NCBI RefSeq assembly: GCF_021134715.1
Contig: NC_060018.1
Location: 11,797,501-11,861,500, forward strand
Length of the DNA stretch: 64,000 nt
Reading direction: 5' to 3'
From: Daphnia pulex
Taxonomy: Eukaryota > Arthropoda > Branchiopoda > Diplostraca > Daphniidae
A program made the translations under genes and the position numbers. The notes beneath the pieces were generated by a model. That model searched no databases, was not told the DNA's origin, and was given only the letters and a program-made list of their open reading frames with translations. Positions 22,546 to 32,114 of this stretch are shown in pieces. The first letter of the stretch is position 1. Each line of letters opens with the position of its first letter.

Positions 22546-23599
22546 ACCCGGCAGCAGTGCATGGCTATCATAAACGGAGATCTGAACGAAATCAATTTTG
22601 AGGGTGGGAATGGAAAGAATATTAATTGTTTAAAAAAATCGTGACTCGTGACTCGTGACGGGTGCCATAGAAGAAACGCAGATCTTTTTTAAGACCGTTT
22701 GCGTTTCTCTAGCACTTCCCAGTGAGTCACAATTTGAACCTAAAGTGAGCCCATTTACATATGGGCCTCTCTACTGTCCGGATACTTTTAGGGTTCGACA
22801 AAAACCTACCCTTCCCATTATTTAAAAATTCTAAAAAAAAATTAGGATTGTTCCTGGCACCCGAGAGAACCCACAGAAAAATTTTCATTCAAATCGAATA
22901 AAAATTTGACTACTTTTTCGCCTTGCGAAAACAGCGGTTTCCCAAAAGGTTCTCTCGGGTGTCCGGATACTTTGTGTGCCTACTGTATACTGAATGGATC
23001 CGTCTGAAAACGAAGAATCAACGATTGGGTCGGAAAAGTCAGAACTGTCTCTAGAGTCTAGATACTTTTGTAAGTCATTCCGCCGAATTTCGAATTTTTT
23101 CGTCGCAAAAAAATTTGATTTGCTTCATTTTTTATCGCGTGTTCTTCATAACATGAAGAAACATTGTATCAAAGGATTTTTTTATCATGAACGGGAAGCC
23201 TTTAATTAAATGTTAAAGTTTTGCGTTTTTTTACAAATTTTATCGCGTTTTTTTTCATTTAAATTACTGCGCAGGTCATTTAAATTTCTTTTAAAATTAC
23301 GAAAAAATAACGATAAAAAGAGAATTTTTTTCTCTTTCTAATGATGTATTTGTAACTGAAAAAAGATTTTGTCTTAATGGAGCAATCTCAGTTCAAAAAT
23401 ATTTTGTTAATAGTCAGCTGAAAAAATCTGGTCTTTCGGATTGAAGCCAAATTTGTACCAGTTATAGGTGGTAGTATGATGGACATCTGGTAAAAGAATA
23501 AAACTTGTTCCGCAATCTGGTCAAGAGTTATGAATTTTTAAATTTCGTTTTTATTACCTATGCCTTTGATGCACGTGCTCCCTTTCCCCGCGGAATGGG

Positions 23600-23745
23600 A
23601 GTGTATTTTAATGTATTTTAATGTCGGGCTTTGAAAAAATGGTATTCGTTATCACTTATCAGGCAAATAAAAAAATTTTTGATAAAAAAATCAAAAATCA
23701 AAAATCGAAATCAAAATTTTTCAAATCCCAACATTAAAATACACT
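23600..23745. repeat. Small TIR element (MITE), copy 1
   Basis: The ends are inverted repeats starting AGTGTATTTTAATG and continuing with a GGGxTTTGAAAAA motif. The left end has an extra 10-bp tandem duplication. The internal ATGGTATTCG...TATCAGGCAAAT block recurs at 30844-31011. Confidence 0.65.
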
Positions 23746-26409
23746 CTGGTAATCGGCTAATCGCACGTAATATTTTTTTTATTTTTTTACTGAAAATTTA
23801 AAAAATTTAAAATAAATTTTCCTATTGAACTTTTAATTTTTACCATATCACAGAAAAACGCTTATAACTCAAAAACCAAAAATAATGTACATCCAAATTT
23901 GTGATATGTTTTTGAAGACATACTAAGCTATACAATGTGTAATTTTCACGAACCAAAAAGTGTCAACACCTTTTCTGTGAATTTTCAAAAAAGAGTGATT
24001 TTGACACTTTTTGCATTTTATGGAATTTTTTAAATTTTTTCTACTTAAGTTAGAATTACCATCTTTTGTATACTTAAACTAGTTATATCTTACTATATTA
24101 TGATCGAATAAAATATGGAAAAACTTGTGACGTCATCCCTAGCGCATAGTTCAAAGTAGAGTAGTTTTAGCGTTCGGAAATATCGATGGTGCTGCCACCT
24201 GGGTCGTCCGATTTCGACGCGATTTTTTTCTAAAATTAAGTTGTTATTCCCTTAACACATTTTGATCAATAGTTTCTCCTTAATTTTAGTTTAAAATACA
24301 AAAATTTTAATTTAATGAATACGGTATCAACAGGGTAGGCCTACGAAAAATATAAATCGATGTCACGCCCACCCATCCCCTTATTTTTCAAAACCCTTCG
24401 ACAAAAAGTCTTATTTTGACCTATATTTAAGATTTATCATTTTAAAAAAATAATTCGAGAATATGACCGCGGTAAGGTTTTGTCGTTTTGGCTTGGAATG
24501 TCCCATGATGTCTAGCTCAGGCCGGAAATCTGCACAAAGGAAAAGGTTGATACATGGTGCGGAAACAAACTGCCATGCATGATGACAGGGGGCTTTCATG
24601 CCAAATGCTAGTCAGGAACTAACATTTCACAAACTTGGAACAAGTATAATCTTCTATTTAAACTCCTAATATCATTCAATTCATATTCTTGGTTTTATTT
24701 ACCGCTGCTTTTACTTTTTTGTGTATTAAGCGATTCCATAGACACGACCAGAGCTGACACGACCACCACATTTTTGAAATTTTATTTGTCCTGCTAGCTA
24801 TTTTTCGTGCAGGTGCAGCCACGCTTCCAAAATAGTGATCTTAATACCGTTATCTTTGGGATCTAAAAACTTCGTCTCTTTATAAAGACCTTTTCGAACT
24901 TGTAGCTAATTTATTGTAAAGTTGTAAACGAAAACGAAATGCAGATGACAGTAATATTCTAATTATAGTCATTCGTAAGATATCGATAGACAAAATTATA
25001 AAAAATCGACCTCTCTCCTAATTAAGCAAACCTGAATTAAACACACCGATCAACAACAATTAAAGCGGTTTTCTCACCTGCTGAAGGATAATATTATTTT
25101 TAATTTTCCAGTCTAATTCGAATGGAATTCTCCCAGACAAGAAAAAAGTAAAAAAATCAGCTGATAATTACCTTTAGACCAGAAACTACCATGGTTGGTG
25201 ATGACGTTGTATTACTAAGGATTAGCGATGACGTTGTATGGTTTATGCCTTTAACCAGCCCGGTACTTTAATTTAGGAATAACCTGCGGTTTCAAGTAGG
25301 TATCTGGTGTCTACATTTTATCTCTTGGACTAGGTTATTGCGTATCTGTACCGCTGTCAAATTTTGAGCCCACTTTAAAAACAAGTGTGGTTGCTCAGGC
25401 GCTTAATATAGACGGGCTTGATAATCGGAGAAAGGCTTCATTAATTGAAGTGGAATCTCGGCCCGGGAGGCATTAACAAACATCCAACTGAGGCCAGCGC
25501 ACCAACTTGTCCCCTATTCCTTCTTATGAAACGTGTGTTCACAAAGAGAACGATCCCTTGCCAAGTTACGAAATGGCGACAGCGATGCATAAGCCTATAC
25601 TGCTGGTATTGACTCCCGTTTGCTGGACTTGGATTGATTAAAGTGCTGCTGGACTCGGTTATTTCTGGTTGACGAACTTTTCTGTGCCTTTACATAGTGC
25701 AACTAAAAAAGAAACTCTGTCGCTTACGAGCAATAATCTGTAAATTGTAAATTTATTGACATAATGTGGCAACTGTCCATTGCATTATTGCATCACACAC
25801 CTATTATCGCAACGCACGTGAAATATCTCCCAGTCAGTTAAGTCATCATCATAAGAGGACAATGTTATTAAAACAAGCCGACAGCAAAAATGGATCGCCA
25901 AATAAAACTAGAACCAGATTATTAACCCGGCATTGTGCAATTTATGATGTGTAGGCCTATGTGCTTTTAATGGTTATATAGCTTTAATAAATTATTTCCC
26001 TGATAACTTGTGTTGGGATCGGGTTGGGATCTGATAATAACATTTGGCCTTGCTTGACGCGGTGTTTTATATCAATTCTGATAAGACAACATAACGAGCA
26101 AAAATAACAAAAATGTTTGCCTAGCTTGACCCATTGTTGCGAAAGATTGCGGCGCGAATTAAAGTCACACACTAACTCTTCCTGAAGAAGAAAAAAAGCT
26201 GACAAAAGGAGATAGTCTGTGCAAAAATTTTTCTTTCCCTAACTATTACGCACGGATATTGCACCATTTGCACCATACCCTTGCTGTTCCTCCCCAATCA
26301 AGGGATGAGAGACTGCCATCTTTCTCGCGTGCATAGCATGCATATATGCGTGCATAGGAAACACGGTGTTTCGAACATGTACCCATTCCATAATCCATAG
26401 ACGCTTCTG

Positions 26410-26513
26410 GCGATTTTGGGGGTTTTGGGTTTTCCCCCGGGAAAACCCAAAACCCCAAAATCGCGAAAAATAAGCCAACTGATTGGCTTATAGGAAAACA
26501 CAAGTATATAAAA
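26410..26513 (+). promoter_or_regulatory. Promoter: GC palindrome, CCAAT palindrome, TATA
   Basis: A 55-bp near-perfect palindrome at 26410-26464 is built of TTTTGGGG-type and CCCCAAAA-type runs. It is followed by TAAGCCAA-ctga-TTGGCTTA (26471-26490), which contains an inverted CCAAT box, and then a TATATAAAA box at 26505-26513. The small two-exon gene starts at 26670. The spacing fits a core promoter with transcription starting near 26535. Confidence 0.55.
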
Positions 26514-26669
26514 ATGGACGAAACGTGCCCACTTTTACCTATTTCAAAACAACGCTTCTCTGATAGTGGTCTGAAGTTCAACAAGTCAAGAATAAATTCA
26601 GTCAATATTATTTAGTATACAAGATAATCGAATTATTCCTATCGAGTTTGACAACTATTCAACTGCAAT

Positions 26670-27030
26670 ATGGATACAATTTGCGTTGTTGTAATAACTT
26701 TGTTGTCCGTTTTGTCATTTACGTTGTTATTATGTTTATGTTGTTGTTGTGGTAAACAAGGGAAAACAGGTGAGCAAGTTAAAAAATACTCTATACTGCA
26801 ATTATTCACGACAAGAAGAACAATTAGCATCTACGTATTAGTATATTTTGATCGGTCAATCATTTACCTTGTTTTTAGTGACGGCAAACCAAGGCTACGT
26901 CAATGGCGGTGCAGACGGGATCGTTACCATCGATTGTTCTTCGAGTGACGGTGCGTCCGCCGGATGCGACGGTGGTGGTGGCGATGGTGGTTGTGGCGGT
27001 GGCGACGGTGGTGGCGGTGGCGACTGCTAA
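26670..27030 (+). CDS. Small membrane Cys/Gly-rich protein, 2 exons
   Basis: Exons 26670-26769 and 26879-27030 join by GT/AG in frame and give 83 residues. The N-terminus is a single hydrophobic segment running into LCLCCCCGK, a cluster typical of a membrane-edge, possibly palmitoylated cysteine patch. The second exon is short and polar, then ends in a tail of GGGGDGG-type repeats with Cys, finishing GGDC. Family unknown. It could be a small secreted or membrane-anchored defence or cuticle-type protein, but nothing in the sequence proves that. A TATA box lies at 26505, with AATAAA at 27476-27481. A related, shorter copy follows at 27639. Confidence 0.6.
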
Positions 27031-27638
27031 TTTCTGCGTTTCTCTGCTCCTTTCCATGCAACGTGCGTGATAGCAAAGACAACGCGACACACAAGAAAAA
27101 GCGCAAAGACAACAACTCATCTCTTATTTTAAATTTTTTTAAATTTAAATTTATTTTTATAATTTAATCTACGTATATTTATTTTTTAAATTTTAATATT
27201 ATTGTTACATTCCCCTTCCCAACTAAAGAACAAATTATTGTGTATAATCTACTATCGGCAAATTAACAAAAAAACAATTCAATCGCTTCCTGCTTGAGTC
27301 ATTTTGAAATTTCAAATGCATTTTCTATTTTGACATAATGTCGTGATGGGCGTTGCGCAATTCGTCCCCAAGTGGCCACATTTGGCATACTATACCGATC
27401 GGCGCGAATCGACTGGACTGCAACTTGTTGAATTGAAACAATAATCGAATCTAATTGTATTCATCTGTTATATGAAATAAAATTGTTGATTAACATTCGA
27501 ATAATTACAACACAATCACAATAACGTAGCGTACGTAATAAGTCAAGAAAACAAGTCAGTATAGTCAGTAGTAAGTTTGACAGCGAATAGACCTATATTA
27601 AACTTTGTCCTGTGGATGCCGAACTTATTTATGTGTGC

Positions 27639-27918
27639 ATGGCGGCATTTTTGATCGCATGTTCACGGTGTTGTGCATGTTGTTGTGGAAAAAAGCCCCA
27701 GGTGAGCAAGTAAAATCGTACTATGTGCAATTATTTAACAAGGAAGACTTGTAAATTGTAATTAGTCTAGTATTTCTCGGTATTTTGATCTGTCATTCAT
27801 TATTGTTAGTTTGTGACTTGTTACTACAGTATGTTGAAATCTTCAGCGACAGGAAAACAACGTACCTGAAACTACGCCAATGGAGTTGCAAACGGGATCG
27901 ATTCTGACGGTGGTCTAA
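27639..27918 (+). CDS. Shortened tandem copy of the Cys-rich gene
   Basis: Exon 27639-27701 ends in CACCCGKKPQ, followed by the same GTGAGCAAG donor as the first copy. Exon 27847-27918 follows a CTTCAG acceptor and keeps frame to TAA, giving a 44-residue peptide. Intron sequence, exon 2 start and about 200 bp of 3' flank (27910-28115 against 27297-27505) are clearly related to the first copy, and the AATAAA is conserved at 28088. The copy has lost most of the hydrophobic segment and all of the Gly-rich tail. It may be a pseudogene or a diverged peptide gene. Confidence 0.4.
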
Positions 27919-28230
27919 ATTCCAAATGTATTGTGACACGATGTGGCGCAATGTGTTGCGACACAATGTCCTAATTGCCGTTGCGCAATTCACCCCCAAG
28001 CGGCCACATTGCAAACTACACCGATCGGCGCGAGTCAAAACGTTGAATTGAAACGATTATAAAATTAAATTGTATTACTCTGCATGAAATAAAACTGTTG
28101 GTTAATATTTGAAAAATTAAAACGTATTCAACGCCAAAAAATTCAAGTTAATCGGTTGGCACATTTTCGAGATATCATCGTAATTGCAGGAGGAGGTCGA
28201 CTTGCCAACAAAAACTGGCTCTTCCCGTTG

Positions 28231-28239
28231 ATATAAAAA
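28231..28239 (+). promoter_or_regulatory. TATA box of the FEM1-like gene
   Basis: ATATAAAAA lies 88 bp before the ATG at 28327, with no competing in-frame ATG between them. Confidence 0.5.
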
Positions 28240-28326
28240 GGATCGAAAATCTGAAGGATCCCATCGTTTATCTTAACTGTGTTCTTTTAGATATAACGTA
28301 ACTTGTCATTAACCTGTGCAAACAAG

Positions 28327-30591
28327 ATGGAGGAATCTCGTGAGAAAGTCAAAATGGTTTGGCGAAAGATTTGGCGAAGATTTTGGTCCGACGAAGATTA
28401 TTCGATGGGAATGATCAAGAAATGGCGAAAAGTGTTGAGGCGTGTCCCGGCAAATTATACGCCACCAGCCTCGTATCCACTCCCTTCAACGGATCCCCAG
28501 CTCATCACTTACGAGGACTGCGAGGCCTTTTTCCAGGCTGTAACCGGAGGATCCAGTCAAGATGTGACTGACATTCTGCAAACCCACGGGCCGGCAGTGA
28601 CCACCGAATTGTCGACATCGTACAACGAACACGGGCAGACGCCGCTGCTGGTGGCCATCCAGCTGGGAAATTTGGAAATGGTTCAATTCTTGGTTGACAA
28701 ACTGGACGTTCCCATCGTGCAAATCGGACGATTCGTGTGCGGTGGCGTCGAATACCTGGACGTCCCAGCCCTGTACGCGGCTATCGTTTGCGGAGAGCTG
28801 GACATTGCCGCCTACCTCCTTACCGCGGAAGTGAGATCACATCAAACCGACCGAATGATCGATTCCATCGTCTCCAGTCCCAACGGCCGACAAGAAAAGA
28901 TCAACATTCTGGAACTGATGGGCGCAGTCAATTTTTACTTTTACGAAACGCATCCAGCCCCGCAAAACGGCCTCAAGTACTGGAAAGCAGCCCTGCATCT
29001 TCGTCACTCGACAGCGGCCGACGAGCCGGATCTACCCAAAACTATTCTTCCATCAGAAGCTGGCCTGGCTTTCGGCTTGACGTCCGAGTTTACCACATTG
29101 GAACAACTGGAGCAACTCTCCAGCAACACCTTCGAGCTCTTCACCCAGGGACTTTTGGTCAGCCAGCGAGTGCTGGACATGGTGCATCCTGATGGTCCGC
29201 ACATCTTTAATCTCACCTACTTGTGCCGATGCGCTTCCGTCTATTCCTTCGGCCAGCAAGAGCAGAGCGGCGAGGCCAGCATCCGCGCGTTGAGGCTCTT
29301 TCTGCAGCAATCGGAGCAAGGACTCGAGTGGAAGGGATGGAAGACGAGTCGTATAGTCAACTGGGCCTTGGACATCATGACGAAAAGTGTCGCCCATCTA
29401 CGACAGAAGAAGCCGGCCGGCCAGGAAGAATTCCCGTTTGCCAGTCTGATGGCCACCTTCGATTTCGCTTGCAGTTACATGTCTCATCTGCAGGCAAATC
29501 GCAGACTCGAGAACATCTACCCCAACACTCTGGTCAGTCTGGCCGGTTTAATCGTCGAACTGATTTTCTGGGCCAGCGAGATGACGCCAGAATGGAGCCA
29601 CCAGGATCGCCAACAGTTTGAGCGCAGTCTGTCGCTCTTCATCGCCAAGGATCACCGGTGGGGAAACGCCAATCAGAATCTCCTGCACACCATTTGCAAT
29701 CTGACGAGTCTCGGTCACATGCTGGTCGCTGAAATTCCTCACGACATGGATGACAATGACGACAGCAGCAGCAGCAGCAGCGACTCCGGGAGCCAAGTGT
29801 CCGGCTCACTCACCGGCAGCTATGGCCACAGTGATGATGGGCTAGACGACAACAGCGAATTTGACTGGAGCAACTCCAATGATGGGAGCGACCTGGACAG
29901 CAGCAGCGACTGTGATGCTGACGCTGGCGGCGACTTGATTGACAGCCCTGATATTAGCCCTGCTCCTGCTGATGGTGATGAGAGCCAAAATGTGCGTGAC
30001 GACGACGTTTCTAATTTGTCGGAGGATGAAGTCATTGATCCATACGACTACGACTACAGCACTGACGTGAGCGGATGTCCGTCGTGTGCCCATCACCGGG
30101 ATGCTCAGATGTGGTCGGACGAACGAGACGACGCGGAATTTGTGGAAGTGATGAGTAACCATGGCGACGAGGAAGAGCCGACTATTACTCGGGCCGAGGA
30201 TTCGCAGCTGCTTCTGTCTGTGACCCGGTTGATCCTTGGACTCGGAGCCGATCCCAGCGCCACCAACCTGCACGGAGCGACTCCCCTCCACTTGCTGGCC
30301 ATGAATCGTGACAGCGTTATTGCCCAATCTCGGATGCTGCTGGAATACGGGGCCCGCATTGACCAGCAGTTGGACCAAAGCGACTGGACACCCTTGATGC
30401 TCTTCCAGCAATGGCAAAGTCAACTCGCCAGTCAGGGCCATCCCGATCCTGACCTTCAATTTATCATCAACTACGTCCCGCCACCGTCTCTGAGGTGTTT
30501 GGCTTCTCAAGTCTTGCACAAAAGTGGAATTCTATTCGACGAGGACCAGGTTCCGCCCGCTCTACGCCACTTTCTTCAGTCAATAATTTAA
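28327..30591 (+). CDS. FEM1-like ankyrin protein, 754 aa, intronless
   Basis: One open frame starts at ATG 28327 (good context, AACAAGATGG). Ankyrin repeats are visible at about residues 100-127 (GQTPLLVAIQLGNLEMVQFL) and 144-165, and again near 646-690 (GATPLHLLAMN). Between them is a helical block with the FEM1-type YWKAALHLRH at about 217-226. FEM1 proteins are substrate receptors of CUL2 ubiquitin ligases that read C-terminal degrons, and their usual length is about 620-670 residues. The excess here is mostly an Asp/Ser-rich acidic insertion at about 475-615. The gene has no introns and is GC-richer than its surroundings, unlike the conserved genes nearby, which fits origin as a retrocopy or an expanded lineage-specific family. 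AATAAA lies at 30688-30693. Substrate unknown. Confidence 0.75.
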   Translation: MEESREKVKMVWRKIWRRFWSDEDYSMGMIKKWRKVLRRVPANYTPPASYPLPSTDPQLITYEDCEAFFQAVTGGSSQDVTDILQTHGPAVTTELSTSYNEHGQTPLLVAIQLGNLEMVQFLVDKLDVPIVQIGRFVCGGVEYLDVPALYAAIVCGELDIAAYLLTAEVRSHQTDRMIDSIVSSPNGRQEKINILELMGAVNFYFYETHPAPQNGLKYWKAALHLRHSTAADEPDLPKTILPSEAGLAFGLTSEFTTLEQLEQLSSNTFELFTQGLLVSQRVLDMVHPDGPHIFNLTYLCRCASVYSFGQQEQSGEASIRALRLFLQQSEQGLEWKGWKTSRIVNWALDIMTKSVAHLRQKKPAGQEEFPFASLMATFDFACSYMSHLQANRRLENIYPNTLVSLAGLIVELIFWASEMTPEWSHQDRQQFERSLSLFIAKDHRWGNANQNLLHTICNLTSLGHMLVAEIPHDMDDNDDSSSSSSDSGSQVSGSLTGSYGHSDDGLDDNSEFDWSNSNDGSDLDSSSDCDADAGGDLIDSPDISPAPADGDESQNVRDDDVSNLSEDEVIDPYDYDYSTDVSGCPSCAHHRDAQMWSDERDDAEFVEVMSNHGDEEEPTITRAEDSQLLLSVTRLILGLGADPSATNLHGATPLHLLAMNRDSVIAQSRMLLEYGARIDQQLDQSDWTPLMLFQQWQSQLASQGHPDPDLQFIINYVPPPSLRCLASQVLHKSGILFDEDQVPPALRHFLQSII

Positions 30592-30843
30592 TAAGACGCC
30601 GATTGGAATTATTGTCAAGAATTTCCAAGATTAAATTTCAGCTAATTTCTTTCAGTTTTGGTCAGCACTGTTCCGTCAGTTGATTTCAATAAATTTCTTT
30701 CAAACACAAGTTAATATTGTATTTGTCTTTATTTGTCTTTTCATTTGCTTCATTCAATATAGGATTTATTTTTTAAATTAAAGATAGAATTATTCACCTT
30801 TTAGTAGTGTATTTGAATCTTACATCACACATAAGTAGCACAT

Positions 30844-31011
30844 AAAAATGGTATTCGCTATCAGGCAAATAAAAAAAAATTTTGATAAATAAAAATCTAA
30901 AATCTAAATCTAAATCAAAAATTTTTTTGATTTGCCTGATACTATTTACAAAATACTTAAGAACTTCGTTAACGAATATCATTTTTTCAAATCCCAATAA
31001 TAAAATACACC
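30844..31011. repeat. Small TIR element (MITE), copy 2
   Basis: It shares the ATGGTATTCG, TATCAGGCAAAT and TTTTTCAAATCCCAA...AAAATACAC blocks with 23600-23745. Here the inner arms (ATCAGGCAAAT / ATTTGCCTGAT) are still paired, while the outer left end is lost. Confidence 0.6.
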
Positions 31012-31188
31012 CTGGTAATCCGCAGGTAATATTGTTTAATTTTTTTTCTCTAGAAATGGCAAAGATTATATCGTTTTTACTTAGACAATAACTATATGAC
31101 TAAATACATAGGTAAAATAATTATAATTCTGTTCTGGTGTGAATAATAGGATTGAAAAAAAACAAAACAAAACAAAAAAAAACATTCT

Positions 31189-32114
31189 TTAGATATGTGA
31201 GAGTCGCACTAAATCTACAATGTAGATGTAGATGTTAAGAATGTCCACATAGATACTGTTGGCTGCCAAAACGTACTCTTCAGGGGAAGTTGCCAATTGT
31301 TTACCACCGAACGCCATTTGGGTGTTGTAGACTAGATAAACGCTGAACAATATCGCGCCCATTGAGGCTTCAACGAAATCGTATACCTTTCCGGGGATGT
31401 AGACGGCAACGATTCCGAAAATAACTAGGACGATCAAACCGGTAATGAGAATTCTTCCACAATTCGTAAAATCCCATTCCGTCTGCATAGCAAAATTGGT
31501 GAGCGCGAGACAAACAGCCATGCATATGTAAACGGCAATTATCACATCTTCCGACTGTAAAAATTGAACAAAAGTGCTTTGGTGAGTGGATACAATTATA
31601 TAGCCAAAAGTAACACTCGAATGTATATATACTCTCTTGGTGGACGACATAGCTCCAATCACAATGCCTTCACAAATGGTGAAAAGTCGTACCAGTAAAA
31701 TCATATTCACTGGCCAGCGTCGTCGGATGCGGCTGCAACACACCAGAACGATTGAAAGGGCTAAGCCCAAACACCAAGCGATGACAACCGCAATCAACCA
31801 ATTTTCAGGACTTTTACGGAAGTAAGAGTTGATGTTTGGTTCGTAAACAAAGAGAAATATGGCTGTCAACGTGATGACAAGCTGCAGCATTAAAATTGCG
31901 TACACCTTCCTGCAATGACATTGGTTTTATTGCATGATGGGATATAGTAACAAAGTAAAGTTGAATTCCAATACCTAACGAAAGCTTTACGGATTGAGTG
32001 TTCAGTGTAGGAAAAAGCGGCAGCATCGCCGGGCTCTCCGGGTTCCAAATCTGCGTCATCGTCCATGGTTTTTTCTGCAACCGCAGGTGGTTGTTTCTTA
32101 GGCGGTTCTACCAT
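31189..32114 (-). CDS. Lifeguard/TMBIM (Bax inhibitor-1 family), copy A
   Basis: Coding exons are 32114-31975, 31909-31633 and 31554-31189, with consistent phases, giving 260 residues. The N-terminus is a short Pro/acidic cytosolic tail. After AFVRKVYAILM come seven membrane segments typical of TMBIM proteins, which sit in ER or Golgi membranes and damp calcium-driven and death-receptor signalling. The C-terminal SPEEYVLAANSIYVDI motif is conserved. The ATG lies directly after a TTTTCTTAG acceptor, and a conserved GTAAGTTTC donor at 32661-32655 suggests a non-coding first exon. The paralogue at 41796-42878 shares this layout. The 78-bp last intron has no stop and is a multiple of three. Divergence near the C-terminus (DLVRLSHI) is greater than in copy B. 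Confidence 0.85.

Larger units (their letters stand above)
22315..26409. other. Intergenic, repeats only
   Basis: No exon could be supported. The region contains a hairpin at 22458-22545, a second inverted pair (CACCCGAGAGAACCC near 22858 and its complement near 22949), a small TIR element at 23600-23745, and a repeated TGTCCGGATACTTT string near 22776 and 22961. The rest is AT-rich without recognisable structure. Confidence 0.5.

Noticed and set aside
26875-27120. Minus-strand His/Arg/Thr-rich frames
   Set aside because: Antisense readings of the Gly-rich exon; triplet composition explains them.
29842-30519. 225-codon minus-strand frame inside the FEM1-like gene
   Set aside because: Antisense shadow of a GC-rich coding region, with no family sign.
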